From Aureimonas ureilytica (GTDB taxonomy: Bacteria > Pseudomonadota > Alphaproteobacteria > Rhizobiales > Rhizobiaceae): 50,655 nt of DNA. Positions 28,524 through 36,483 of this stretch are shown here, one piece after another. Positions within the stretch are counted from its first letter, which is position 1. Each line of letters opens with the position of its first letter. The position numbers and the translations under genes are program-made. The notes below the pieces were generated by a model. That model did not search any database, had not been told where the DNA came from, and saw only the letters and a list, made by a program, of their open reading frames with translations. Location: positions 1-50,655 of the forward strand of contig NZ_LDQA01000035.1 of NCBI RefSeq assembly GCF_001475935.1. Reading direction: 5' to 3'.

Positions 28524-28683
28524 CGGCGCACGACAGCGCCGCTTTCGGCCCCAAAGCTCGTCCCCCGCTTTTGTGCCGAACTCAGAGCGGAATGTCCCCA
28601 TCCCCCCTCTCGGGACTCCGCTCTATCAGAAGGAGCCGTCGCGACAACCCCCCTCCAGTCCGCGACGGCTCTTCTTCTGTTTG
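28524..28683 (+). ncRNA. Candidate trans-acting sRNA with two C-rich anti-SD loops
   Basis: Three hairpins in 160 bases of a 476-bp gap without a convincing gene. Hairpin A is a 6-bp stem (28524-28529/28536-28541). Hairpin B has an 8-bp outer stem (28584-28591/28617-28624) plus 5 inner pairs (28594-28598/28612-28616), with loop CATCCCCCCTCTC. Hairpin C is an 11-bp stem (28633-28643/28661-28671), loop containing CCCCCCTCC, then TTCTTCTGTTT, like an intrinsic terminator. Exposed CCUCC in loops is how alpha-proteobacterial sRNAs such as the alpha-r14, AbcR and CcsR groups pair with ribosome sites. A weak promoter (TTGAAC 28487, TTTTAT 28512, spacing 19) could start it near hairpin A. Boundaries are uncertain; the rest of the gap is the polA leader and a small hairpin at 28461-28478. 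Confidence 0.55.
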
Positions 28684-28749
28684 ACGCCTTCCTAAATTAC
28701 GATCGCGCTTCGATCCGGCTATGAATGGCTGGCAGTTCGGGCTGGGCTC

Positions 28750-28938
28750 ATGACGGCTAAACAGACGCGCTTGCTTATCATAGCCCTTATGGGGTTCTGC
28801 TTCATCGCCACACTCTCCGGCGCGATCTGGGATGCGATGGCGGGTGATTGGGCTTGGCGTCATTGGGTCACCCCCACGCTTTTCTTCATGAACCTCCTCC
28901 TGAACGTGGCGATCCTGCTTCGAAAGCCAGCGCGGTAG
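28750..28938 (+). CDS. Small two-helix membrane protein, unknown
   Basis: 62 residues with two predicted membrane helices (LLIIALMGFCFIATLSGAIW and WVTPTLFFMNLLLNVAILL) and a short positively charged C-terminus (RKPAR). No clear Shine-Dalgarno sequence precedes the ATG. I do not recognise a family. It lies 66 bases after the candidate sRNA terminator and 97 bases before the dipeptidase gene. Its hydrophobic pattern supports a real gene, but the evidence is modest. Confidence 0.5.
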   Translation: MTAKQTRLLIIALMGFCFIATLSGAIWDAMAGDWAWRHWVTPTLFFMNLLLNVAILLRKPAR

Positions 28939-29035
28939 TCCCTCGGCGCCTTTCCCTTTGCGGCTCGCGCCCCGAGGCGCTATGCCCGTTCGATCCCGGC
29001 GGCGCGACGCGCCGTCACGATCAGCGGAGGGCCTC

Positions 29036-30430
29036 ATGGCCGGTCTCGACAGCGTTCTGTCCTGTCTCGATCTCAATCTCGACCGCTCGGTGGATCGCCT
29101 GTTCGATCTCCTGCGCATCCCCTCGATCTCCACCGACCCGGCCTATGCGAGCGACTGCCGGCGCGCGGCGGACTGGCTCCAGAAGGATCTGGCCGCGATC
29201 GGCTTCGACGCCTCCGTGCGCGAAACACCGGGGCATCCGATGGTGGTGGCCCATCGCAAGGGAACCGACGGCGCGCCCCATGTTCTCTTCTACGGCCATT
29301 ACGACGTGCAGCCCGTCGATCCGCTGCCGCTCTGGGACAACGATCCGTTCGACCCTCGGCGCGTCACCATGCCGGATGGCACCGAGCGCCTGACCGGGCG
29401 CGGCACGGCGGATGACAAGGGCCAGCTGATGACCTTCGTGGAGGCCTGCCGCGCCTTCATCGCCGAAACGGGCTCGCTGCCGGTCACGGTCACCATCTTC
29501 CTCGAGGGCGAGGAAGAATCCGGCTCGCCTTCGCTCCTGCCCTTCCTCGACGCCAACCGCGAGGAACTCTCGGCCGACGTCGCGCTGATCTGCGACACCA
29601 ATATGTGGGACCGCGAAACGCCCGCGATCTCGACCGGCCTGCGCGGTCTCGTCGGCGAGCAGCTGACGATCCGCGCCGCCTCCATGGACCTGCATTCGGG
29701 CTATTTCGGCGGGGCGGCGGCCAATCCGATCCACGTGCTCGCCAAGATTCTGGCCGATCTCCACGACGCCGCCGGGCGCGTGACGCTGCCGGGCTTCTAT
29801 GACGGCGTGCCGGAACTGCCCGAGGAGGTCCGTGCCTCCTGGGCGACGCTCCCCTTCTCCGAAAAGGAGTTCCTCGGCTCGGTCGGCCTGTCAGTGCCCT
29901 CGGGCGAAAAGGGTCGCTCGGTTCTGGAGCAGACGTGGTCGCGCCCCACGGCCGAGGTCAACGGCATCGAGGGCGGCTATACCGGCAAGGGCTTCAAGAC
30001 CGTGATCGCGGCTGAGGCCCATGCCAAGGTCTCCTTCCGCCTCGTCTTCGATCAGGACCCCGCCAAGATCAGAGAAAGCTTCCGCGCCTTCGTCCAGGAG
30101 CGCCTGCCGGCGGACTGCACGGCCGAGTTCCACGAGCATGGCGGCTCGCCGGCCATCCAGCTGCCCTTCGATTCGCCGGTTCTGCGCACGGCGCGCGAGG
30201 CGCTCTCGGCCGAATGGCCCAAGCCCGCCGTGATGATCGGCATGGGCGGCTCGATCCCTGTGGTCGGCGAGTTCAAGCGCCGGCTCGGAATGCCCTCGCT
30301 TCTGATCGGCTTCGGCCTTGGCGACGACCGCATCCATTCGCCCAACGAGAAATACGAGATGAGTTCCTTCGCCAAGGGCCAGCGCTCCTGGGCGCGGGTA
30401 CTGGCGGCGCTCGGCGAAAAGCGCGCATGA
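29036..30430 (+). CDS. M20 family dipeptidase (zinc metallopeptidase)
   Basis: 464 residues from ATG 29036, with GGAGG six bases upstream; a longer in-frame start at 28958 lacks support. It is a CNDP-like M20 peptidase expected to hydrolyse dipeptides in the cytosol. Metal and catalytic residues are in FYGHYDVQP, GRGTADDKGQ, FLEGEEESGSPS and the C-terminal RIHSPNEKYE. The dimerisation lid contains ASMDLHSGYFGG. The stop codon overlaps the cupin start (ATGA 30427-30430). Confidence 0.94.
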   Translation: MAGLDSVLSCLDLNLDRSVDRLFDLLRIPSISTDPAYASDCRRAADWLQKDLAAIGFDASVRETPGHPMVVAHRKGTDGAPHVLFYGHYDVQPVDPLPLWDNDPFDPRRVTMPDGTERLTGRGTADDKGQLMTFVEACRAFIAETGSLPVTVTIFLEGEEESGSPSLLPFLDANREELSADVALICDTNMWDRETPAISTGLRGLVGEQLTIRAASMDLHSGYFGGAAANPIHVLAKILADLHDAAGRVTLPGFYDGVPELPEEVRASWATLPFSEKEFLGSVGLSVPSGEKGRSVLEQTWSRPTAEVNGIEGGYTGKGFKTVIAAEAHAKVSFRLVFDQDPAKIRESFRAFVQERLPADCTAEFHEHGGSPAIQLPFDSPVLRTAREALSAEWPKPAVMIGMGGSIPVVGEFKRRLGMPSLLIGFGLGDDRIHSPNEKYEMSSFAKGQRSWARVLAALGEKRA

Positions 30431-30798
30431 GCGGGGAGCCCGCAAACCGGGAGCCCGTCGATCTTGCCGCCAAGCTCGCCAGTTTCGGCGAGCACTGGTC
30501 GCCGCGCGTCGTGGCCGGCTTCAACGGCCATGACGTCATGGTGGTGAAGGTGCAGGGCGAGTTCGTCTGGCATTCGCATCCCGAGACGGACGATTTCTTC
30601 TTCGTCCTCAAGGGGCGGCTGACCATCCGCATGCGCGAAGGCGACGTGACGCTCCTGCCGGGCCAGCTTTTCGTGGTGCCCAAGGGCGTCGAGCATTGCC
30701 CCGTGGCGGAGGAGGAAACCCATCTCCTCTTGATCGAGCCGGCCGGCACGCCCAACACGGGCGATCCCGCAACGGCCGCGACCAAACATGCGATCTGA
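30427..30798 (+). CDS. Single-domain cupin protein
   Basis: 123 residues. Cupin motif 1 is FVWHSHPETDDFFFVLKG, in which Asp replaces the usual Glu metal ligand; motif 2 is PGQLFVVPKGVEHCP. Such small cupins are metal-binding beta barrels of mostly unknown substrate. ATG 30427 overlaps the dipeptidase stop, implying coupling. A longer in-frame extension lies within the dipeptidase gene and was rejected. Confidence 0.9.
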   Translation: MSGEPANREPVDLAAKLASFGEHWSPRVVAGFNGHDVMVVKVQGEFVWHSHPETDDFFFVLKGRLTIRMREGDVTLLPGQLFVVPKGVEHCPVAEEETHLLLIEPAGTPNTGDPATAATKHAI

Positions 30799-30840
30799 CG
30801 CGGGAGGGGCGCGCGGCGAAATCCGCCCGCCCGTCTCCTC

Positions 30841-31188
30841 TCAACCGAAGAGCTGAGCGTAGCCTTCGGGCTTGAAACCGACGGTGATCGTGTCGCCGCG
30901 CTGTAGAACCGGGCGTTTGATCATGGAAGGCTGGGCCTTCATCAGCGCGATGGCCTTGTCACGCGACAGGTCCGTCCGCTCGGCCTCGGGCAGCTTGCGA
31001 AAGGTCGTGCCGGCGCGGTTGAGGACTTTCTCCCAGCCCACCTGATCGCACCAGTCTTCAAGCTGAGCTTCCGTCACGCCATCCGTCTTGAAGTCGTGAA
31101 AGGCGTAATCGACGCCCTTGGCCTCCAGCCAAAGGCGCGCCTTCTTCACCGTGTCGCAATTGCGAATACCGTGCAGCGTGACCGTCAT
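30841..31188 (-). CDS. ArsC/Spx family reductase-like protein (YffB type)
   Basis: 115 residues with a thioredoxin fold. The N-terminus MTVTLHGIRNCDTVKKA has a single Cys (Cys11), and FHDFKTDGV, TFRKLPEAER and MIKRPVLQRGD follow. These are the signs of the YffB/Spx subgroup of ArsC-like proteins, thought to be glutathione-dependent thiol reductases rather than true arsenate reductases. No ars genes are nearby. It is 60 bp downstream of nothing on its own strand except the binding-protein gene at 31249, so it may be co-transcribed with it. Confidence 0.9.
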   Translation of the reverse strand: MTVTLHGIRNCDTVKKARLWLEAKGVDYAFHDFKTDGVTEAQLEDWCDQVGWEKVLNRAGTTFRKLPEAERTDLSRDKAIALMKAQPSMIKRPVLQRGDTITVGFKPEGYAQLFG

Positions 31189-31248
31189 GAGCGTTCCCTT
31201 AAAATGGCAGGCGGCCCGAATCGCCGCCCGCCGTTTCGGGAACGGGTC

Positions 31249-32214
31249 TTACTCGATCCGCGCGCCCGATGCCTCGATCACCGGCTTCCAGCGGGCGATC
31301 TCGGTCTTGACATGTTCGGCGAGCTTTTCGGGCGAACCGCCGACTTCGGTCGCGCCGACCTCCGCCAAACGCTTGGCCACCGCCTCGTCCTTCAGCGCCG
31401 CGTTGGCCGCTTCGTTGAGCTTGGCGACGACGTTTGGAGGCGTGCCGGCGGGCGCGAAGAGCGCGTTCCAGGTGTTGGTCTCGTAGCCGGGAACGCCGGC
31501 CTCCTCCATCGTGGGAATATCGGGGAAGTTCGGCGCGCGGGTCTTGGTGGTGACGGCGAGCGCGCGCAGCGTGCCGGAGCGGATATGCTCGGTGGACGAG
31601 GGCAGATTGTCGAAATTGATCGGCACCGCGCCGGAGATCGCGTCCACCAGCGCCGGGCCAGAGCCCTGATAGGGCACATGCACCATGTCCACGCCCGCCA
31701 TGGATTTGAACAATTCGCCCGAGAGATGCAGCGGCGTGCCATTGCCGGACGAGGAGTAAAGCTCTTCGCCGGGCTTTTCCTTCAGCCGCGCGATCAGCTC
31801 CTTCACGTCCTTGGCCGGATAGTCCTTGTTGACGGTCAGGACGTTCGGCACCGTGACGAGCCAGGCGACGGGCGTGAAATCCTTCACCGGGTCGAAGGGC
31901 GGCTTGGCATAGAGCGAGGCCGACAGCGCGTGGGTCGCGATCGTGCCCATCAGGATCGTGTAGCCGTCCGGCGCGGCCTTGGCGACGAAGCTCGCACCCA
32001 GATTGCCGCCGGCGCCGCCCTTGTTATCCACAAGGACCTGCTGTCCGAGATGCGTGCTCATGGCCTGCGCCACCGTGCGCGCCACGAGATCGGTCGAGCC
32101 GCCCGCCGCAAAGGGCACGACCAGCGTCACCGGCTTGGACGGAAAATCCTGCGCCCAGACGGGCGCGGCGGTAAAGGTCGCGACAAGGGCCGCGACGACG
32201 AAGCTGGCTTTCAT
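31249..32214 (-). CDS. Tripartite tricarboxylate transporter (Bug/TctC) substrate-binding protein
   Basis: 321 residues from ATG 32214, with GGGAGGAA upstream. The signal peptide MKASFVVAALVATFTAAPVWA is cleaved before QDFPSKP, so the mature protein is periplasmic. Bug-family features are ITLVVPFAAGGSTD-type start (here VTLVVPFAAGGSTD), VDNKGGAGGNLG, GTIATHALS and PYQGSGPALVDAISG. Such proteins bind carboxylates or similar small anions. No TctA or TctB membrane partners are in the window, so it is an orphan; many Bug proteins are. Confidence 0.92.
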   Translation of the reverse strand: MKASFVVAALVATFTAAPVWAQDFPSKPVTLVVPFAAGGSTDLVARTVAQAMSTHLGQQVLVDNKGGAGGNLGASFVAKAAPDGYTILMGTIATHALSASLYAKPPFDPVKDFTPVAWLVTVPNVLTVNKDYPAKDVKELIARLKEKPGEELYSSSGNGTPLHLSGELFKSMAGVDMVHVPYQGSGPALVDAISGAVPINFDNLPSSTEHIRSGTLRALAVTTKTRAPNFPDIPTMEEAGVPGYETNTWNALFAPAGTPPNVVAKLNEAANAALKDEAVAKRLAEVGATEVGGSPEKLAEHVKTEIARWKPVIEASGARIE

Positions 32215-32466
32215 GATTCCTCCCAGAACCCAGAGCCTCCCGGCAGGGGCGCTCCAGCGAAGAGGATCAACAGGGTCATAGGCGCGCAAGTACCGGGGCG
32301 GAACCACACGCAAACGTGAGCGAGGCGCAATTGTGTCTTCGAGGTAACGACCGCACCACCGAATGCACCGCACGCGATCCATTCGCTTGAAAGACGGGTT
32401 AGCCAGGCAAGAATTGGGCTAATGATAGCGACAAAGCGGATCCGTCCGCACCCGGAGAAGTCTTTC

Positions 32467-33300
32467 GTGTCTCAGCGTCTTGCCTCGACCCTTCTTGCCG
32501 TTACGCTCGGCCTGCTCGCCTCGGCCGCCTCCGCGGCCGACTACGGCACGCCCGATACGAGCGCCGTCGCCGTCGCCAACAATTCGGACCTGATCATCGA
32601 GCTGGGCGCGGGCGTGTCCACGCAGCCCGCCTATGAAGGTGCCAAGGACTACATCGTTTCGGGCTTCCCGATCGTCTCGCTGCAATATCTGAACCTGCCG
32701 GGCCTGTTCGAGATCGGCTCGCGCGAGGAGACGAACGGCGGCTTCAAGCTGGCCCCCTCGTTCCGCTTCATCGACAAGCGCAACGCGGCCGACTATCCCG
32801 AGCTGCGCGGCACGCGCGCGCTGGACGAGACCTATCAGGTCGGTCTGCGCGCCGGCTATGAATTCCCGATCTACGAGACGTTCAACGCCGAAATCTACGG
32901 CGAAGCGCGCTATGCCTTCGGCGAGGCGGACGGGTTCGTCGGCAATGCCGGCGTCGATTTCATCTCGCGCCCGACCAAGGCGTGGGAGCTGAAGCTCGGC
33001 CCCACCACGAGCTTTGCCGACAGCAACTACATGAGCACCTATTTCTCGGTCACGCCGATCGAGAGCCTCGCCTCCTTCGGCCGCCTGTCGGCCTACGAGG
33101 CCGATGGCGGCTTCAAGACGGTCGGCGTGCGCGGCTCGGCCCGCTACGAGTTCCGCCCCAACTGGTTCATCAACGCCAATGCCGCCTATGAGCGCATGGT
33201 GGGCGACGCCAAGGATTCGCCGATCGTGAAGGTCGGCTCGGAAGACCAGTTCTTCGCCGGTATCGGCCTGTCGCACCGCTTCTCGCTCGACCTGTTCTGA
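32467..33300 (+). CDS. MipA/OmpV family outer-membrane protein
   Basis: 277 residues from GTG 32467, chosen because GGAGAAG lies six bases upstream and the protein then starts with a clean signal peptide ending SAASA before ADYG. ATG 32422 would add 15 residues. The mature part alternates hydrophobic and polar residues as in a beta barrel, with MipA-like QPAYEGAKDY, GLRAGYEFPI and the C-terminal FAGIGLSHRFSLDLF ending in Phe, the outer-membrane insertion signal. MipA in E. coli scaffolds murein enzymes; others act as porin-like or immunogenic proteins. A weak promoter (TTGAAA 32387, AGAATT 32410) precedes it. Confidence 0.88.
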   Translation: MSQRLASTLLAVTLGLLASAASAADYGTPDTSAVAVANNSDLIIELGAGVSTQPAYEGAKDYIVSGFPIVSLQYLNLPGLFEIGSREETNGGFKLAPSFRFIDKRNAADYPELRGTRALDETYQVGLRAGYEFPIYETFNAEIYGEARYAFGEADGFVGNAGVDFISRPTKAWELKLGPTTSFADSNYMSTYFSVTPIESLASFGRLSAYEADGGFKTVGVRGSARYEFRPNWFINANAAYERMVGDAKDSPIVKVGSEDQFFAGIGLSHRFSLDLF

Positions 33301-33325
33301 GCGACGCCTCCCGGACATGACAAGC

Positions 33326-33364
33326 AGGCCCGGCCGGAGCGATCCAGCCGGGCCTCTTGCGTTT
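33326..33364 (+). terminator. Hairpin terminator after the mipA-like gene
   Basis: A 9-bp GC-rich stem (33326-33334 with 33347-33355), 12-base loop, followed by a weak T tract CTTGCGTTT. Confidence 0.65.
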
Positions 33365-33399
33365 GGGGCGGCGCGCCGTTCACACCCCGGCAGCTTTCC

Positions 33400-33414
33400 T
33401 TAAGACCCCGTTAA
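33400..33414. promoter_or_regulatory. CtrA-type binding site upstream of the PBP1A gene
   Basis: TTAA-GACCCCG-TTAA, a perfect TTAA-N7-TTAA full CtrA site, lies about 186 bp before the PBP1A ATG. In this GC-rich DNA TTAA is rare. Chance occurrence cannot be excluded. The rest of the 299-bp gap has a terminator on the left and no recognisable gene. Confidence 0.55.
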
Positions 33415-33599
33415 ATCGCCGCATTTAGGCTGGACATGCGGTGGCCTTGCCATGCGCGCCTTCGACCCCGCGCCATGGTTCCAAAGGGTTCAGACGGGGT
33501 TCAGACGCCTCATGCCATTGCAAGGTCGGCGGACCTCGCGCATGGACAGGCCATGCCGTGCGCTGCACGCGCTGCGAGATCGAAACAAAAGGGGTGCGG

Positions 33600-36398
33600 A
33601 TGGCCTGGCGCAAGAACGAGCGGATCGAGCCGACCTTCGGCGGCGACGTCGAACCGGACGAAAGCGAAATTCGCGTCTCCGCCGACGACCGCGCCGTGGT
33701 GGCTTCGAACGAGCGTCGCGCAGGCGGCGGGCGACGCGCTGCCCGCGACATCGACGGGCGCGCCACGCGCCGCGACACCAACTCGCGTGATCTCGGCAGC
33801 GGCGGGCGCGGCGGCGGTGGCTCCGGGCGCGGCGGCAAGGGTGGCGGCACCGGCGACGGCGGTGGCATGGGTGGCTTTTTCGGTCGCCGTCCGCGAAAGC
33901 GCCGTTCGCTGATCGGCCACACGATCCGGCTTTGCTTTCTTCTGGCCTTCTGGGGCGGGCTCGCGGGCCTGGCCGTGATCGGCTATTTCGCCATCAAGCT
34001 GCCGCAGGAAGCCTGGGCCATTCCCGCCCGGCCGCCCAACGTCAAGATCGTCTCGGTTTCGGGCGAGCTTCTGGCCGATCGGGGCACCACGGGCGGCGAA
34101 GCGGTCGCGCTCGACCGGATCAGCCCCTATGTGCCGCAGGCCGTCATGGCGATCGAGGACCGGCGCTTTTATTCGCATTACGGCGTCGATCCGATCGGCA
34201 TTTTGCGGGCCTTTTCGCAGAACATGGCGGCGGGCGACACGGTGCAGGGCGGCTCGACGCTGACCCAGCAACTGGCCAAGAACATCTTCCTGACGCCCGA
34301 CCAGACGCTCCAGCGCAAGGTGCAGGAAGCCATTCTGGCGCTCTGGCTGGAGCACAAGTTCACCAAGGATCAGATCCTGGAGATGTACCTGAACCGGGTC
34401 TATTTCGGCTCGGGCGCGACGGGCATCCAGGCGGCGGCGCGGCGCTACTACGACAAGAACGCCGACGAACTGACGCTGATCGAGTCCGCCACCATCGCCG
34501 GCCTTCTGAAGGCGCCCTCGCGCCTGTCGCCGGCGCGCGATCCGCAGGCGGCGCGCGCGCGCGCCGAGGTCGTGCTTCAGGCCATGGTGGACGAGGGCAT
34601 GATCACCAAGGCCGAGGCGGACGCCGCCAAGGCCGCCAAGCCCACCAAGCCCAAGAGCTTCTGGACCGGCGCGCAGCACTACGCCGCCGATATGGTGATG
34701 CGCGATCTACCGCTTCTGGTCGGCGGCGAGATCAAGGAAGATGTCGTGGTGCAGACCACGATCGACCTCAATCTGGAGAAGAAGGCCGAGCAGGCCATCG
34801 CCAAGACGATCGACCGCGCCAACCAGAACGTGTCGCAGGGCGCGCTCGTCTCGGTGGACGGCACGGGCGCGATCCGCGCCATCGTGGGCGGGCGCGACTA
34901 TGCGACCTCGCAGTTCAACCGCGCGGTGGACGCCAAGCGCCAGCCGGGCTCGTCCTTCAAGCCCTTCGTCTACGAGACGGCGCTGGAGCACGGCTACCGG
35001 CCGGAGACCATCGTCAATGACGGGCCAGTGCGCATCGGCAATTGGACGCCCTCCAATTACGACAACAAGTTTCGCGGCGAGGTCAGCATGGCCGATGCCG
35101 TGGCCAAATCGCTGAACACGGTCGCCGCCAAGCTGACGGCGGATCTCGGGCCGCAGACGGTGATCGCCACCGCCAAGCGCATGGGCATCCAGTCGCCGCT
35201 GGTGGACAATGCCACGCTCGGCCTCGGCACGTCGGAAGTCTCGCTTCTGGAACTGACGGGCGCCTACGCGCCCTTCGCCAATGGCGGCTATCTGGCAACG
35301 CCCCATCTGGTGAACCGCGTCACTACGTCGTCCGGCAAGGTGCTCTACGAGCGCGACGACGCGGTGCCGCCCGTGATCGTCGGGCAGGACGTGGTCGGCA
35401 TGATGAACGCCATGCTGACGCGCGTCGTCACCTCGGGCACCGGCCGCCGCGCGTCCTTCCCCGGCTGGCAGATCGCCGGCAAGAGCGGCACGACGCAGGA
35501 TTTCAAGGACGCTTGGTTCATCGGCTACACGTCGAATCTGACCACCGGCGTCTGGCTCGGCAACGACAATGGCAAGCCGATGCGCCAGGTGACGGGCGGC
35601 TCGCTGCCGGCCGACGCCTGGAAGGATTATATGGTCGCCGCGCATGAAGGCCTGCCCGCCGTGCCGCTGCCCGGCCATTACCGGATCGGCGACCCCGCCA
35701 ATATTCCGGTGGCGAGCGCGCAGCCGAACGGCGCGATCATCGGCTATGACGCGGGCGGCAATCCGGTCTACGAGAACACCGAACTGCCGGCCGGCGGCAC
35801 CGACCCTTACGGCCAGACCGTGCCGGGCGAGCCCACCGCCATCGCACCGCCCGCCGAGGACCCGGCGCAGGCGCCCTCCCCCGAGGGCACCTACCAGGAC
35901 GCGCCCGTGGCGGCGCGCGAGCCGACGCCGGCCGTGCGCGACATGCCGCGCTACCGCGAAACCCCGAACTACCGTGAAACGCCCAACTATCGCGAAACGC
36001 CCCGCCAGCAGCCGCGCCACGATCAGGGCCAGGGTCTCGGCGGCGAGGACCGGGGCTATGCCAGCCGGCCGGAACAGGATCTGCCGACCCGCGACGCCTA
36101 CGGCGCTCGGCCCGCTGGCCGCGATCCCTATGGCGACCCGTATGCCGATCCCTATGGCGACGATCAGTATGGCGGCCCGCCGCCCGAATATGGAGAGCCC
36201 GCACGTATGCGTCCGCCCGCCCCCATCGCGCCGGCGCGCTCGGTGCGGCGCGGCGACCTGCCGCCGGATGCGGTTCTCGAAGGGCCGGCCCGCGTGGTGC
36301 GCCCGGAAGATCTGCCGCCCGACGCGGTGCTGGAAGGCCCCGCGCCCGGCGGTCGGGCAAGCGACCGTTCCCTGTTCCGAGACTTCTTCAACAACTGA
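33600..36398 (+). CDS. mrcA: Class A penicillin-binding protein 1A (transglycosylase/transpeptidase)
   Basis: 932 residues from ATG 33600, with AAGGGG upstream. The order is: cytoplasmic tail rich in Arg and Gly (about 1-100), one membrane helix (about 107-130), GT51 glycosyltransferase with MAIEDRRFYSHYG (Glu186), GGSTLTQQLAKN and EMYLNRVYFG, then transpeptidase with SSFK (Ser451), KSLNT and KSGTT (from 628). It polymerises and cross-links peptidoglycan in the periplasm. The last 230 residues are a Pro/Asp/Tyr/Gly-rich tail with tandem repeats, which makes it longer than ordinary PBP1A (about 800). A CtrA-type site upstream suggests cell-cycle control. A bidirectional terminator follows. Confidence 0.95.
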   Translation: MAWRKNERIEPTFGGDVEPDESEIRVSADDRAVVASNERRAGGGRRAARDIDGRATRRDTNSRDLGSGGRGGGGSGRGGKGGGTGDGGGMGGFFGRRPRKRRSLIGHTIRLCFLLAFWGGLAGLAVIGYFAIKLPQEAWAIPARPPNVKIVSVSGELLADRGTTGGEAVALDRISPYVPQAVMAIEDRRFYSHYGVDPIGILRAFSQNMAAGDTVQGGSTLTQQLAKNIFLTPDQTLQRKVQEAILALWLEHKFTKDQILEMYLNRVYFGSGATGIQAAARRYYDKNADELTLIESATIAGLLKAPSRLSPARDPQAARARAEVVLQAMVDEGMITKAEADAAKAAKPTKPKSFWTGAQHYAADMVMRDLPLLVGGEIKEDVVVQTTIDLNLEKKAEQAIAKTIDRANQNVSQGALVSVDGTGAIRAIVGGRDYATSQFNRAVDAKRQPGSSFKPFVYETALEHGYRPETIVNDGPVRIGNWTPSNYDNKFRGEVSMADAVAKSLNTVAAKLTADLGPQTVIATAKRMGIQSPLVDNATLGLGTSEVSLLELTGAYAPFANGGYLATPHLVNRVTTSSGKVLYERDDAVPPVIVGQDVVGMMNAMLTRVVTSGTGRRASFPGWQIAGKSGTTQDFKDAWFIGYTSNLTTGVWLGNDNGKPMRQVTGGSLPADAWKDYMVAAHEGLPAVPLPGHYRIGDPANIPVASAQPNGAIIGYDAGGNPVYENTELPAGGTDPYGQTVPGEPTAIAPPAEDPAQAPSPEGTYQDAPVAAREPTPAVRDMPRYRETPNYRETPNYRETPRQQPRHDQGQGLGGEDRGYASRPEQDLPTRDAYGARPAGRDPYGDPYADPYGDDQYGGPPPEYGEPARMRPPAPIAPARSVRRGDLPPDAVLEGPARVVRPEDLPPDAVLEGPAPGGRASDRSLFRDFFNN
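35952..36343 (+). repeat. Tandem coding repeats in the PBP1A C-terminal tail
   Basis: Three sets are visible: YRETPN three times (35952-36002), DPYGDPYADPYGDD (36123-36163), and a 14-residue unit DLPPDAVLEGPA repeated twice (36255-36343). The last unit is followed by the C-terminus. Confidence 0.85.
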
Positions 36399-36427
36399 TC
36401 GCGAACCGGGCGAAGGCGACACAACGA

Positions 36428-36460
36428 AAAAGGCCGTGGGGCAGTCCCACGGCCTTTTCT
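36428..36460. terminator. Bidirectional terminator between PBP1A and the DUF3618 operon
   Basis: A perfect 12-bp stem (36429-36440 with 36446-36457) with a 5-base loop, A-rich on the left and T-rich on the right, sits between two convergent genes. Confidence 0.92.
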
Positions 36461-36483
36461 GCATTTCTGGAGCCTGCCGCGCG

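Noticed and set aside
28582-29133. 183-codon minus-strand frame over the sRNA candidate
   Set aside because: Covers the structured hairpins, no homology pattern, no ribosome site.
32284-32309. GGAAC upstream of the mipA-like gene as an EcfG promoter
   Set aside because: No CGTT at 16-17 bases; only the -35 half is present.
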